From Diphasiastrum complanatum (Eukaryota > Streptophyta > Lycopodiopsida > Lycopodiales > Lycopodiaceae): a DNA stretch of 64,000 nucleotides. A program made the translations under genes and the position numbers. Positions 22,730-34,800 of the stretch are shown in pieces. The stretch spans positions 75,301,521-75,365,520 of the forward strand of contig CM055096.1 of NCBI GenBank assembly GCA_029204225.1, read 5' to 3'. Every line of letters starts with the position of its first letter. Position 1 is the first letter of the stretch. The notes below the pieces were generated by a model. The model did not search any database, was not told where the DNA came from, and was given only the letters and a program-made list of their open reading frames with translations.

Positions 22730-22758
22730 AAAGTACTGTACGGAACGTACAGTACTTT
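22730..22758. repeat. Perfect 13-bp hairpin with a 3-base loop
   Basis: AAAGTACTGTACG, then GAA, then CGTACAGTACTTT. It lies just outside the right end of the foldback relic, and its centre includes CG like the other palindromes in this family. Confidence 0.9.
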
Positions 22759-24002
22759 CCGGTCCAAAAGGGTCAGAATGGGTTTCTAAGGTTGTCAAAG
22801 CTTAAAATCTTAACTTGGTTTTGCATGCACCTTTTATATTTGCTTTCTGGAATGCAGCTGACAAACATAGAACAAGCATCAATTCTCCCAAATAATATCA
22901 AATCACCTTGCAAAATAACTCAAGGAACTCGGATTACAAATTTGAAAAGATTTTTGTTGATCACACAAAGTTTGAGCTAGAAATCAGAATTTAATAGAAA
23001 AGGGTATCTTGCACGAATTTCGGGTGACGGCGACAAGGGCGCAGGGGCCTTCTGTAACATGCGCGTAGCTATAATGGATTTTGGCCCTAAATTGATCCAG
23101 TAAATAGCTTGATCAGCTGATGACTTAAGATTGACTTCATCTCTTGCTGTCACTGTTCAAGTTTCTCTTGGCTTATGGAGTGCAATTAGACACCAGATAG
23201 CACACATCAGTGGGCTAAGCAGTTCAACTCTCATAATAATAGTCTAGATGTCTTGCCTATACTGATCATAGGCACTGGCTATGACTCAGCATCTTATTGA
23301 TCAATTTGTCAATTATGTTGCATTTCCAATCCACGGTTACATGTCATGCTCTAGCAGCAAAAACTCAGAAGTGGCTAAACCTCCTCTTTTAATATTGGAC
23401 CTTGTGACAACCAAACAGCCTAAAAAAGCACACTGTTGAATCATGGCACTCAAGGATATCCTAGTAGGAATACTCTGCACTAAGGCAACGCTGCTGATTC
23501 AATTGGTAGCAGCAAATCTCCAATAAGAAATTTAACTTCCAATATGTTCGTGATACCATGTCAAATCAAGTCTAAACAGGTTGTAATATATGTTCGTGAT
23601 ACCATGTCAAATCAAGTCTAAACATGTTGTTGACAGTTTTTCAAACTAACTAAAAGAATACTATGCAAAATATCTGAATCTGTACCGTGCCCTTCCAGAT
23701 TCTAGCATAATCAAGTGGGAGTCTTCACATCTGTACAATACTACTAGATAAGGCTAACTGAAAAGAATTTAATAGCCCTAACTTTATTAGGTCCAACATC
23801 CCGCAGCAGTCCATTTCACTCAGGTTCAAAACCTGAACCTCAAAGAACATAGTGTTTGTCTTCAAAATTTGTGCACTAAATAACTACTTATTCTTCAATC
23901 TGTAGCCTAAACTTAAATTGCACAACTGCCATCAAATTTAGGGCTTGCATTATCTACATAAGGCAAATTCACTCCTACGGCATATTCTGTCTTGTGCGTA
24001 CT
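22759..24002 (-). other. 3' flank or 3' UTR of the SEUSS-like gene
   Basis: No coding sequence is recognisable. Part next to 24002 is presumably 3' UTR of the minus-strand gene, but I cannot place a polyadenylation site. A 46-base tandem duplication at 23541-23634 contains GATACCATGTCAAATCAAG. Confidence 0.4.
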
Positions 24003-24664
24003 TCATGGATTTGATCTCATATCGCTCATTTGACTTTGTGGAGTTCCTGGTAAGCTGTGCTGATTCAAAGATTGTGACAGTGAGTGTACTTGACTTGAGG
24101 CTTGCTGCACCCACTGTCGTTGGTAAGGTTGTTGAATATGCAGATTGTAAGTTTGACAATATTGCTGGTTGAAGCCTTGTTGTGTATTGGAGGGCTCAGA
24201 GGATAACTGACTCAAAGCTTGCCTTCCTGAAGGTGTTTGCCCAACTAACTCAGATCCAGTCTGGTGAATCGATTGTGATTGAGCTGGAGTAACTGCCAGC
24301 AATTGCGAAGGGGTAGGTGGCTGCATCAAATCATATGTTTGAGTGTGTATAAGATCAGATAAGCGAGCTTCCATTTCACTTCTTGATTGGGGCTGGAGTT
24401 GATTTGGTGATCGAGATGAATTTGGAAAAGAATTGAAATCCGGCAGCACAGTTGAATCTTGACTCTGAGCCATTTGGGCCTGGAGATTGTTTGGCTTCTC
24501 TCCTGACAAATTTGTAAGTGCTGATGACTGGAGAGATGGAGAACAGGGTGCAGGATAAGCATGTGCAAACTGATTGGCGATTTGATAAGCAGGTTTCAGT
24601 GACATCCCTGAATTGGCTTGATCCACCTTCACTTTCCTGGCACTGGGAAAAGAGGCTAAGCTTC
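24003..24664 (-). CDS. SEUSS-like corepressor, last coding exon
   Basis: Begins after a splice acceptor reading TCTTGCAG on the minus strand and runs 219 codons to a TGA. Its first two bases complete the Gly codon left open by the exon at 40289-40358, giving PIGSLASFPSARK across the junction. SEUSS proteins have a similar GP-x-ESL-x-KFP segment right after the LDB-like domain. The remainder is Gln/Ser/Pro-rich, as is the C-terminal region of plant SEUSS/SLK proteins, and ends MSDMRSNP. SEUSS is a nuclear corepressor adaptor that partners LEUNIG-type WD40 proteins (family knowledge). The terminal position of this exon is inferred from the stop; an unseen downstream exon is less likely. Confidence 0.8.
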
Positions 24665-27537
24665 CTGCAAGATTATTTTCAAAAATCATTTAATTTAGGT
24701 ACTGAAAACCCGAGCCTATGAGACACAGTACAAGCTTTTTTTTCAAATCCTAACAAATCCAAAAGCTTGAAAGACCTTTGGCAGAAAAGGTATATCAGCA
24801 CTACTCTTTTAAGAGATGCTAGCATACAATCACAGACCCAAAATGCTTTCCAGATCAACTTGAATGTGTTCCACAAAGCAAAGGTTTCAATCTTTCTTTG
24901 GGCGATGCAGCATTTATTACTATAATTACGAATTGCATAAAATATATCTGGTTTTTCTGTGCTCTGACTCACACTGCTTCACCCCTCCAAGTTAATGGGA
25001 ACAAGTACAGCTCTCATCCTTGCAAATAGTAACCATACTTACCTAAGTGGCCTTTACATGTCATACAGGAAAAGCCACATGCAAGTTTTAACTAAATAAA
25101 ACATTAATTGTTGGACTGGGATCAGATTTTCAAAAATTGCAACCACTCTAACATCAAGCAACAACATCAGAGTGCTTCTTCGGACTTCTATGATTTCATG
25201 ACTTCATCCACAACATATACAATCCAATACCGCCTCAGCAAAAGGGAATTCATGTTTTGATTGCTGCTAAAAGAATCTATACTCTTGAAAAGACAGTACA
25301 CCTTACTATTGAGGCAAAGTGCATGAAACATTTCAGGAATACATGACCTAGGGTGGACCTATGGTCATACATAAGCATACGCCCTGATGATTGAATGTGG
25401 TTTCATGTGGTTCAGCCTAGTTCTCAGTTATCCAGTGTTTACTAAGAATACAAATGTATCCACTAGTAAATGCAATCCATAACATTAGCTGATTATTTAT
25501 AAGGAAAAACTGAAAATATAATGAGGTTCTGAAGAATCAAATAACTAATTATGCCAAGATGGTTATCTGAATTGTCGATAGCAGACTGATGTTGAACGGA
25601 TCCTGATTCCGATTCAATTTGAAAGAATTGTCCTTTTTGTGCACTTGACCAAATAAACCCAAGGCTACGCTGACATGTTAATAGTTTTTCACAGTCCTTA
25701 TCAGCAATGCTGACATTTTTTGTGTACTAAAATTTTCACAAACATTAACATATGATAGACAACTTCTTCTCAAAGCTAGCATCAACACTACATACAACAC
25801 CACCCAATGACAAAGCACAGACATTGAATAGTTAAATGGATGTCGTATCGAGGAACAAGCACCAGCGGACAAAACGTTAACACTTGGGGGGCAGGGGGCA
25901 GGAAATTATTCGGTTACCAAAACCCAAAAACATCTCAAGCATCCCACAACTTGACATTGACTAAAAATGGCAAAGAGTTAACCTTAGACCATATGCATGA
26001 TCATTAAAAAGGGCCATCATTTCCTCCATAGGACACCAAGGACCAAAGATTTGATTTAGGAAAAAATCATCCTAGATCACCAACACCCATAACTTGACAT
26101 TGACTTAAAATGGCAAAGAGTTGACCTTGGACCATATGCATGATCATCAAAAAGGGCCATCATTTCCTCCATAGGACACCGAGGACCAAATATTCAATTT
26201 GGGAAAAACTCATCCTCGGTCACCAACACCCATCAAGCACTTAAATGTCACTTCTGAAGAGTACCCTTGAACCACATAGACCACCCGGCCTTAGAATTGG
26301 CCTTTAATGTTTGTAGTATCTTTACGATTATGATCAACAACGCCAACATTTTTTATGTATTCAAAATCTTCACGGGTATTAACATATGATACCCAGCTTG
26401 ATTTTAGAGACTACTACGACACCAATACATTCACCGCTGTTGAACAGTCACATGGCAGTAATATCAAGGAACAAGCACCAGCAACCTTGCATCAGCTGTT
26501 CTATAAGCACTGAGAATCGCATGGAGGAAGAATGATATATGTATGCGACTATCTGCAAGCCGCGACCTCTAGCTCAATTGCCCACCCATATCTGCGGCTC
26601 ACTTGTTGCAATCAATACACCTCCTGCTATGGCCTGCCTGGATAAGAAGTAGCGGCCATCTACTATCACCATTTGGCCAGTAGTTGAGCTACCCATGAAC
26701 CGAAATCTATTGTTGTCCACGAGCGAGAGAGGAAGAAGAGCCATTGACATCCTTCTCAATGCCATCCACAGAGAGGTACGGGCATCTATTGATAATAATG
26801 GTAATAGCAGTCGTTGAGAAGCCGTTCCTGATCAATCAATATGTTTGATCCATCCCAGACAACGTGTTATTTCCAGGCACGGCATTGACCGACGGTTGCG
26901 CTGCCCATCCACTGGTATCTATCACTGATGCGTGAGCAAAATCACCACGAACAGCAATCGCTCCTTGAATGATCACCCTGTCAAGGAAAACATCCATTCT
27001 TCGGGCTTAGGCTACGTGCTTGGAGCAAGAGCGGGAGCTTCATATCTGTCACGTTATTTGTGTCTCACTATTGACTAGGTAGAGGCCCGCTATGGCTGTA
27101 GCATGCAGCAGTCATGCACCGAGCCACCCTGTGGCGAGGTACATTGAAGGCTGCCGTGGCGAGGTGCATTGAAGGCTGCCTGCTACTAGGTAGCAGGTCT
27201 GCTCAAGCCTGCTAACGGGCATAATTGAAGTTTGGGCTTTTCAATTGAAAGGCCCAAACTAATATGAGTTTAAACATTTGTGCTCAGATCCAATTAAAAT
27301 CTGCCACTTGTTCACTATAAGCCCAAACATTAATTATGGCTGGCTTCCGGAAAGACATCAAAGCAAGGAAGCATAGAGAGAGGTGTTACAGTAGTGAAAG
27401 AGAGAACTTCCTATTTTTATCAATAAAAGATGGGAAAACCCATCAGAGTACAAAGGAATGCATGTAAAAAGCGTAAAGGCCATAAGGCGAATTGAGATAC
27501 TGTACAAGTATAACAAAGCAACAATCTCGTAGAGTAT
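24665..27537 (-). other. SEUSS-like gene intron, proximal part with duplicated blocks
   Basis: Intron sequence without a clear TE gene. It has a 143-bp tandem duplication at 25951-26236 and a diverged 170-bp duplicate pair at 25690-25870 and 26330-26495. Minus-strand frames at 26574-26993 give peptides such as VVDGRY-like and RVIIQGAIAVRGDFAHAS segments that look unusually protein-like, but I cannot name them. A 24-base repeat lies at 27133-27180. Confidence 0.5.
25690..26495. repeat. Nested segmental duplications
   Basis: Two 143-bp units (25951 and 26094 onward) share TTGACATTGACT, CATATGCATGATCAT and CATCATTTCCTCCATAGGAC. They are flanked by diverged copies of a block containing AACATATGATA and AAGGAACAAGCACCAGC. 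This suggests one duplication inside an older one. Confidence 0.8.
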
Positions 27538-28185
27538 CTACATAAAGCCTACTGCTTGGTGTAAGTCGCTAGTTAAGACAGTTGGAAGTTTAGGTAATGC
27601 AAGAAGCTGTGAAGCAGCCGTTCCTGCAACTACGGCACGTCGAAGTATTGCAAGTGCCTGAGTGCGTTGTAAAGTCATCGAAACTCGTTGACGATAATAA
27701 GCCGTAATGATAGATAAAGGTGCGGCACCACGACCTTGGAGTTTCGCTGCAAAACCTGCACAGGATGATAGAAAATCATCGAATTTCTTATGCAGGCACC
27801 CATATGTTTCCAAAGCAAAAGGGATAAAGCCTTCTCCAGGAGTGCGATGTGAATAATCTCGCTCTTTATCTAGAGCTGCATGAGAAGCAGCGGCACCCTG
27901 AGTAGTTGAAGCACGACGAAGGAGGTCAGGCCGCGAAGGATCAGCAACAACAACATCTCCAAGCGTGCGAATCCCCTCGCGCGAAAGAACAAGATCAACT
28001 CGACGCCGAGGCGACTGTGAATCAGACACAGGCAAGATGTGGGTTTGCTCCCGAACAACATGAAAGCCGCACTCATGAGCAATAGATGCCAATACGTCAC
28101 GAATGGAATCATGAGTCGCAGTACGCTCTCCGCCAGAAGGGCAACGCATGAGATGAGTGCCAATAGGATCAACAGGGTGACCTCA
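27538..28185 (-). pseudogene. LINE C-terminal zinc knuckle and restriction-like endonuclease
   Basis: In frame with the RT upstream; only a TGA at 28183-28185 separates them. Around the stop the frame reads KCS, stop, GHPVDPIGTHLMRC. In this type of LINE the knuckle is CxCG..DP.G.H...C, so the stop replaces the second cysteine (TGT or TGC to TGA is one change). The endonuclease region follows, with THDSIRDVL, RRRVDLVL and TLGDVVVADP, which give the D and D/E positions of a PD-(D/E)XK core, and a later K-rich LDKERDY and FALETYG segment. It would nick target DNA to prime reverse transcription. The frame ends at a natural stop. Confidence 0.7.
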
Positions 28186-30307
28186 GGAACATTTTGTCAA
28201 ACTTGCCAGCACTGGATTAATTAGACCCAACCTAACCCGAAGAGCGGTGAGAAACAACTCTGAAGAAAGGCGCAAGTGTGGAACAACAGGGCGCGCAACA
28301 AGCCAAGCACCAGCACCCGGGCTTGCACAAGACAAAAGGCGAGCCCGAGTCTCATCGGAAGGTGAATCAATGAGAAGCTGAGTGAAAGCATGATAGTGGA
28401 AGCGCTCCAAAAGATACTTCTGAAAATGAGCACGCTGATGGCTAAGCAAAGACTCAAAGGGAGGCAAAGAAGCTCGCACAGGTGGAGGAATGAGATCCTT
28501 GGCCGCACGAAGATGTTGTTGGAAAGGAAGAATGCATGTTTCCACATGAGCTACTGAATCGAGAAGAATGGGCTTGTTGTCCTGCTGAAACCGAGAGATA
28601 AGTGCAGAGGCAACAAGGGCCCAACTTCCCATAAAAGCAGCTGGAGCAATAGAAGCTGTGCAAGAAAGACCAACACCTCCGGACGAAGCGGGAAGAGAGA
28701 CTTGTCGCTTAACGAACTGACCATTGGGAATACGAAAGGATTCTGAACCCATCAAGCGATCCAGAATATCTGATAAAGTATTATCGAAATCCTGTAGCAA
28801 AGCCAAAACATCAGAAGAGGGAGGAACACACCGTAGAATATAACTTGGCCGTTGAGCGAAGCATTGAGTGAGAATACCTAAAGCAACTTGAGCATTGCCA
28901 AGCTTTGGTAGCAGATCAGTGTGACAAAGATGTGCGTCCAAAGTGTCCGGCAAAGAGAAAGCCACAAAATCCGAGAAACCTATAGGAATACCAAGCACTC
29001 TAATCTCATCAACCGGAGTATTGAAACTTGTAGGTAAAGGGAGCTCAGGAAGGAGGCCCTGAGGACACCAAGCAACGCACTTAGAGGGATTGATAGTGAG
29101 GCCCAAAGTCGAAAGTTGCTGAGAGAAATGTAGGAAAGCCAGAAAGACGTCATTAGCAGGTCCCACAATATGCGTGTCATCAGCAATAGAGGGAAACAAA
29201 CAAGAAGGAAAAGCAGCAGAAGAAGCATGCAATGCCCAAAAGTGCGCCAAAGCAAAAAGAACACCACCCAAGGGATCACCTTGTCCGATACCATCAGCAG
29301 ACGAGATAACCGAAACATCACCTAAGCAAGAAGCATGACTGAAATATAGAGGCGCATCCATGGAATAAAAAGAGCGAACAAACGGGATGAGCTGAGCGAG
29401 AGGATCGTGAGCCGCACGAAGTTCTTCGAAAATGGCCCCTCGGGAAACAGAATTGAAAGCATTTTTAACATCCACCTGAAGGACAACCCAATCTGGATGA
29501 AGATCCAAGGTAGCACGCAAAGCATGTATGATTGTCTTGCAACCGCCAGGAGTAGCACAACCAAACTGATGAGGAAATAGGTGGTCATGAAAACTGTCAC
29601 GAAGCTAAAAACCAAGGGCCCTAGAAACCAATCTGTATAAAACCTCTCCAACAGCAATGGGACGCACTCCACCGCCAGGCTTATCCAAGGCTATCAAACG
29701 AGCAGCACCAAGAATACGAGCAATAGAAAGAGGAATACGGCCACATACTACGGAAGAGCAAATTTGAAAAAGCAAACCAAACCCGCTAGCAGAATCATCA
29801 GGAGAAAAACAGTCACGAAGATACTCGAAAACCATACCAGAAGGACCCCCAGTTGACAAATGAGGGCTGCGTAGAAAAGCATTAAGAAAATGAGGTTCTG
29901 AGAGCTGCAAATCGGAATCAGGTTCAAAGTCCTCAACAAAAGAAGGAAGGGAGTCATTTGCCGGTGGGTGAAGAAGCTCCAAAGCCTGAAGGGGGGTAGC
30001 AGAAGGAGTAGCTGGACTTGTAGGAGCTAGAGCACGAGCTGCACGAGAATACTCACCCACTTGCCCAAGTAAAACACAGCGACGCAACCGACGATGAACA
30101 GGGGGTATAGAAACACCATCCGAAGTCGAATCCCGCTGAGCAGCAAGCGCATGACAGCGAAGGAAATGCTCTTCTTGCAGATTTTTCCAATCTCCTGACA
30201 TAAAGCGATGAATCCTGTTGCAAGTTTCCCTATGACCACCATCACCACCCCGAGGAGGCAGAGGCAAACACCAGAGAGGAAAAAGCAAAAAGGCATGCCA
30301 AGCTGCA
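28186..30307 (-). pseudogene. LINE reverse transcriptase
   Basis: One frame from about 30307 to 28186, interrupted only by a TAG at 29605-29607. The upstream part has LPLPPRGGDGGHRETCNRI and the early RT block TGGPSGMVFEYLRDCF. Next comes LIALDKPGGGVRPIAVGEVLY, the stop, and then CATPGGCKTIIHALRAT. Catalytic motif A is VLQVDVKNAFNSVSR. The GQGDPLGGVLFAL block and PSIADDTHIVG follow, the latter supplying ADD in place of the commoner YADD. A thumb region of about 300 residues leads to the knuckle. All three catalytic aspartates are intact. It synthesises cDNA at the nicked target. Confidence 0.85.
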
Positions 30308-30339
30308 ATATCCGTAAGTGAGAAACCTATTATGCAGCA

Positions 30340-31085
30340 ATCATTAGTGTCACCCTAGACGAGACATCACAGGTATACCAAGGAAACCTAGGTCTAAGGG
30401 AGCACCGCACGGAGAGACTTCAAATCCCCAGAGCAAAGCGTTTAGGGCTCAGAATAAGCAATCGTGGGTTTCTTATCCCACCAGCCTTAGATGATGAGTC
30501 TCACCCACCTATAATGGACTTGGATGATAGGTTGGAACCTATAGAAGAACTACCAGAACTTGAGCCAACCGACGTTATAGAACCACCGTTAGTGAACGTA
30601 ACACCTACTGCTACAGAACTTGTTGGCAACAGAAAGGCACGACGTTTGACTAAACCAATCGTAGTACCCCCGGAGATAGGAGGACTACCAAAGCTTAGTG
30701 GATCCACTCCTGAGTTTCATGGACCACCGTATGAAAGTGCCGAAGAGCATATTGATATTTTTTGGACCATTTGCTATACAAGTGCCATCACAAACCCATA
30801 TCATGAAATGATGTTTTTCGCCACCACTTTATCTGGAACGGCTAGGCACTGGTATCATAGTCTGTAGAGAGGCTCAATTCACACCATTGAGGAGTTCCAT
30901 AGACTGTTTTTAATTGATTATGCTCTCCACCGAACGGCTGATGGCCTACTGTTCACACTGGTACAAAGAACCCAGAAAAACTGTACATGGGTATGGTTGG
31001 ATTAGGATTGAGCAGAAAAACGACCAAGTAGAGTTAGTTAGGTCATATGCAGTATTAGTGGACGAAGGATGGACGACCTATGAGA
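30340..31085 (+). pseudogene. Ty3/gypsy Gag fragment nested in the LINE
   Basis: On the opposite strand to the LINE. A frame from about 30480 is acidic and proline-rich (LEPIEELPELEPTDVIEPPL). From 30667 it enters a gag domain with LPKLSGSTPEFHGPPYESAE, HIDIFWTICY and TLSGTARHWYHSL. A TAG at 30865 breaks it, after which IEEFHRLFLIDYAL continues the domain. Gag family lineage is unclear. It splits the LINE zinc finger from the RT, so it arrived after that LINE. Confidence 0.75.
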
Positions 31086-31732
31086 TAACGTGAGAAAATC
31101 ACAAAACACATGTGCAACGACAATTGATAAAGGGAAGCCAAACGAGACAAAGGTAAGGACAAAGCTCTCTGGACGTCTAAGCGCAAGGCAAAGGGAATGT
31201 GTGCATAAAGACGAGGACGAGAAAAACCCAAGTGAAAAGCGGTCAAAATATCAAGGGAGTGAATCCAGGTCCAAGCCGAGTCAGGTGGCGAAGTGGGAGC
31301 AGGATGGGGTGCAAGGTCGACATTGGTTAATGCGAGTTGTTGACGAAAAGCAGAGCAAGCGTTATGATGGCGAGAAAGACCGGCACCTTGCACATAAAGG
31401 CGACCACAGCCTGCACATGGAACACGGGGGCGAGAAGAGGAAGAAGGAGAAAGCTGAGAAACAGAAAGAGAGGAAGAAAGCTGATGGCGAAGATGGGGCG
31501 GACAGTATGGCACCACCTGGCCAGAGGAGACAAGCAAGGAATCCGCAACATCACGGTGGGCTTCACGACGCGCGCAAGGGGAAGCACTAGAAGGATGCTC
31601 TGAAGGGGAAGCAGGTCTCTTTTCTCCACGTCGAACAAGAGGATTGAAATCCGGGAGTTGCAAAGGATGAGAAGATTCTTGAGGAACCATATTAACAGGT
31701 AAAGATCCAGCCGCTGCCTCCGAAGATTCCAA
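31055..31732 (-). pseudogene. LINE N-terminal region with C2HC zinc finger
   Basis: Starts MESSEAAAGS. After a Ser/Pro-rich stretch comes VPCAGCGRLYVQGAGL followed by SRHHNAC, a CX2C...HX3C finger at about residues 106-127. This resembles the DNA-binding finger of R2-type LINEs that helps select the target site. A leucine-rich stretch follows, and the last 25 residues already run into the inserted gypsy piece. It is the 5' part of the same LINE as the RT at 28186-30307. The true start could be upstream. Confidence 0.65.
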
Positions 31733-34672
31733 AAATTAGTGTGAAGCCTCCTTGTTGGCCAACAAGACCCTGCTACGAATCCTGCAGGCTTTGCTTTTCA
31801 GTAGAATGAGTTAACGCCAGTGACTGGCTGCCCTACAATCTGTCCTGACCCGTTTATAACTCTAATTGTATGCTTGCTTATCCAAACCTGAAGAAATCTA
31901 GCTGCGATAGGTCGCCCTACTATCAGAAATCAGCTCCTTGATCACCACTATTGCCGCAAAGCCTTCAACTCTTTCTACTCCAGGTTTACAGCTTTCCATC
32001 CTTTCTTGCAAAGTAGGAAGACCCCAAATTACTACATTCTAACCTATCTCCTTCACGCACCCGTTGGAAAATCGCGCTGCCTCCTGCTCCTTTCTGGATT
32101 GCAACCCACGGGCGTCTGACAACGACTGGATATTCAACAGGATGGCCGATTTTACTGTTGAAAGAGCGATTCGAGCATCTGTTTCATCGTAGCAGTGAGC
32201 ATCTGTTTCATCGTAGCAGTGTCCCAGAGCCAGTCTTGCATATCGTGATCGATCAATTTATGAACTGGATGTTGCTGCGGTTGTGTCTGTCTCGATCAAA
32301 TGCTTTTCCGAAAAGGTGGGATTTCGACAATTTCTTCGCTTGGGCTGCGAGGGATGTTCTGCCTTCGTGATGATATTGATGGAATCAAACAAGAAATTAG
32401 CAGCTCTCTTGAAGAAAAGCAATCGATCCAGAAACTGATCGATTGTAGCTCCCAATACCAGCTGAAATGGAGACAACTTTGTCTTCTGCCACCCTACCTA
32501 GTACCTACTCATGTATACTTGTTGCCATCTAGAGGGTGACTTGTGTATTGCAACACCTCATGGACGCCCGTGAGGTGTTTAATGTACATTTCACACCACA
32601 TGGCACATACCTCCAAGTCCAAAATTTAAAATAAATATATTTTATTGGTGTAGGAGAAAAAATGGCAGAGCTCAAGAAAATCGACATAGTATAAAAATGG
32701 AATCGGCAACTTTTCTTAGAAATCGAATTCAAAGATATAATGCAGGATGTTGACTTCTTAAAAATCGATAAAAATTTAGTAAAATATATGTAAGATTTTA
32801 AATTGTTGGCTTTTAAATATAAAGGATGCATGTAGATTATTATAATACTTCATAAAGCCACGTAAAAATTTAAAATGAAAAATTTCTACCTTGCAGGTGC
32901 TCGATCTTTTTTATATATAATTTACGTTTCTAAACCTTTTAATACATGGCAATTTTCTAACCTTATAACACAATGGACCATGAAAATAATTGTTGGACCT
33001 AGCTAGGTTAACGCCCAAGAAAAATAGTTGATGCCAAAGATCTTTGAAATTCATGAAAAAACTTTACGATGAATATATTTTATGAGATAAAAAATAGTTT
33101 CAATCGATGCACTTTTTTTTAACAAGGGTAACTATATAATAAATGACAATTTTTTATAGTTTTAGGATTTTAGAATGCAACATTTATAAGTTGAAGGTTT
33201 TAGAAGGCATTGTTTTTTAAAAGTGAATTTCCATTGAAAGATGTAAGATATTAAAGGGAAACTTGAGGGAGGTTTCCCGAGCACTGAAAAATAAAACTTC
33301 CACCCTTTCACATTAACATTAACATCCACTTATCACTATATGGTGTACTACATGAGAGGGACCCACCACCACATAGGGGCAAGTTAAATCCATTTTTGGG
33401 CTAACCAATGACCCCCGAAATGTTCGCCTGCATTTTGAAGTTTTTTAATCTTTCATTGTCAATATTCATTTCAATGAAATGCATTTCAATTTTAACCTTT
33501 CCAGTTGAAAGGTGATTGCTTGAAAAAAAAAAAACTTAGAGCGCCCTTCAAATGGGCCAATTATATTGTAGCCTTTCATTTAACACTTACCAACCAAACG
33601 AGAAATGGGGATGGCATCAACTCACTTGCTAAGATTCAAAAAATGGGTGACAAGTGAAAGGGTCAAGCAAAGGGACTTGCCGGTAGTTTGAAACCAGCCT
33701 AAGTATTAAGCTGCCTTGCCTCACACGTTCTTTGTTGGTTGTCACCCAACGCCGCCAACCGGCGTGGGTCATCAATTCTTTTGTTGATCATCCGAAGTTT
33801 CTTTCTTTTGGTCCCACGTTCGAGCCTCCCTTGAAACCAAAAAGCATTGTTATTTGTCAAACTAGACATGCATGTGCTACATCTCTACCCACCAAGGAAT
33901 GCCCATTGTGAAATGAATAGATATGCACTTGCTACATCTCTACCTGGATGAAAGTGCCACATACAATCCATTATAGCACAAAATGTTGTTAGGTACGTGA
34001 GAATGACCGGAGCGAAATAGGCCATGGATGGCAAGGGTGTTATTATTGGTGTTGAGTGTACTAGGGCTCACCCCATCCCATGTCATGACCATAACACAAC
34101 AACATAGGCAAACATTCGGCAAGGAGTACCTCATGGGAAGAGGCTTGTATTGATGGCTCAGTAGGATCCTTAGACATCGCTTCTAGCATTACTATTTAGT
34201 GTTCTTTTGAAAATAGTTTTATTGGATATTGATTATGCTCATGGGGGGAAAGGTCATCCTCTGAGGCCATTCCGCCAGGGAAGGCCATTCCCACAGCGGA
34301 ACAGACGAGGAGGTGAAATTCCACGACATGAAAACTATCTTTCCTTCTTTTTTTGGTTGTAAATTTTTTTTACATGTACCTTTTGCATCCCGGAAGGTGC
34401 ATGTAAAAAATTTTGAAACTTAAAAAGAACAAAAGGGAGGTGCCCAGATTCCGCTCTGGGAGGTGCCTCCTTTCTCTTCATAAAAAGGCAAAAAATCATT
34501 CTACGATATTATAATGATTTGTTTTCATAAGCTTCAAGGAGACTTTCTTGGAATTTGCATTGATGTGTTGATGGTTCTTTTAGTTTCATATGTGGGGATG
34601 TCTCTTTTGGATCTTCGCCAATTAAAGCCAGATTTTAAAATCTAGCTTTAATTAATTGGCTAGATTTGATAC
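31733..34672 (-). other. SEUSS-like gene intron without recognisable genes
   Basis: AT-rich, no domain in any frame. A 24-base direct duplication (GAGCATCTGTTTCATCGTAG core) lies at 32172-32220. A hairpin-like pair TTTACATGTACCTT and AAGGTGCATGTAAA lies at 34368-34410, flanked by GGAGGTGCC repeats. Confidence 0.5.
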
Positions 34673-34800
34673 ATAGTGATCTATGTGGCCCTATGAGCAT
34701 ACCCTCTTTGGGTTCTACACTTGATTTCATCACTTTTATCCATGATTTTTTCAGATATCAACAACAAAAATCTTTCCTAAATCCGAAGCTTTTGCAAATG
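34673..34800 (+). pseudogene. Copia integrase core relic
   Basis: The plus strand reads HSDLCGPMSIPSLGS and then FITFIHDFFRY, the start of a Copia integrase core (family: HTDLCGPM and FIDDFSR). Only about 40 codons remain. Confidence 0.7.

Larger units (their letters stand above)
27410..31732 (-). mobile_element. LINE with zinc finger, RT and restriction-like endonuclease
   Basis: A non-LTR retrotransposon on the minus strand, about 3.6 kb after removing a gypsy gag fragment inserted at about 30340-31085. Order: N-terminal C2HC zinc finger, a linker, RT, a C-terminal zinc knuckle and a PD-(D/E)XK-like endonuclease. No AP endonuclease is visible upstream, so the layout is that of R2-like (restriction-endonuclease) LINEs rather than the L1 type usual in plants. 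Only two in-frame stops and the insertion spoil the reading frame, so it is fairly young. The 3' end near 27410-27430 reads CTTTTATTGATAAAAATAGG on the minus strand. No target duplication was identified. Confidence 0.75.

Noticed and set aside
23551-23606. TGATACCATG motifs resembling a minus-strand Copia primer-binding site
   Set aside because: Lacks the GGCTC part of the site and is just a 46-base tandem duplication without LTR edges.
28183-28185. TGA at a cysteine position as a selenocysteine codon
   Set aside because: No sign of a recoding element; a point mutation in a decaying LINE is simpler.
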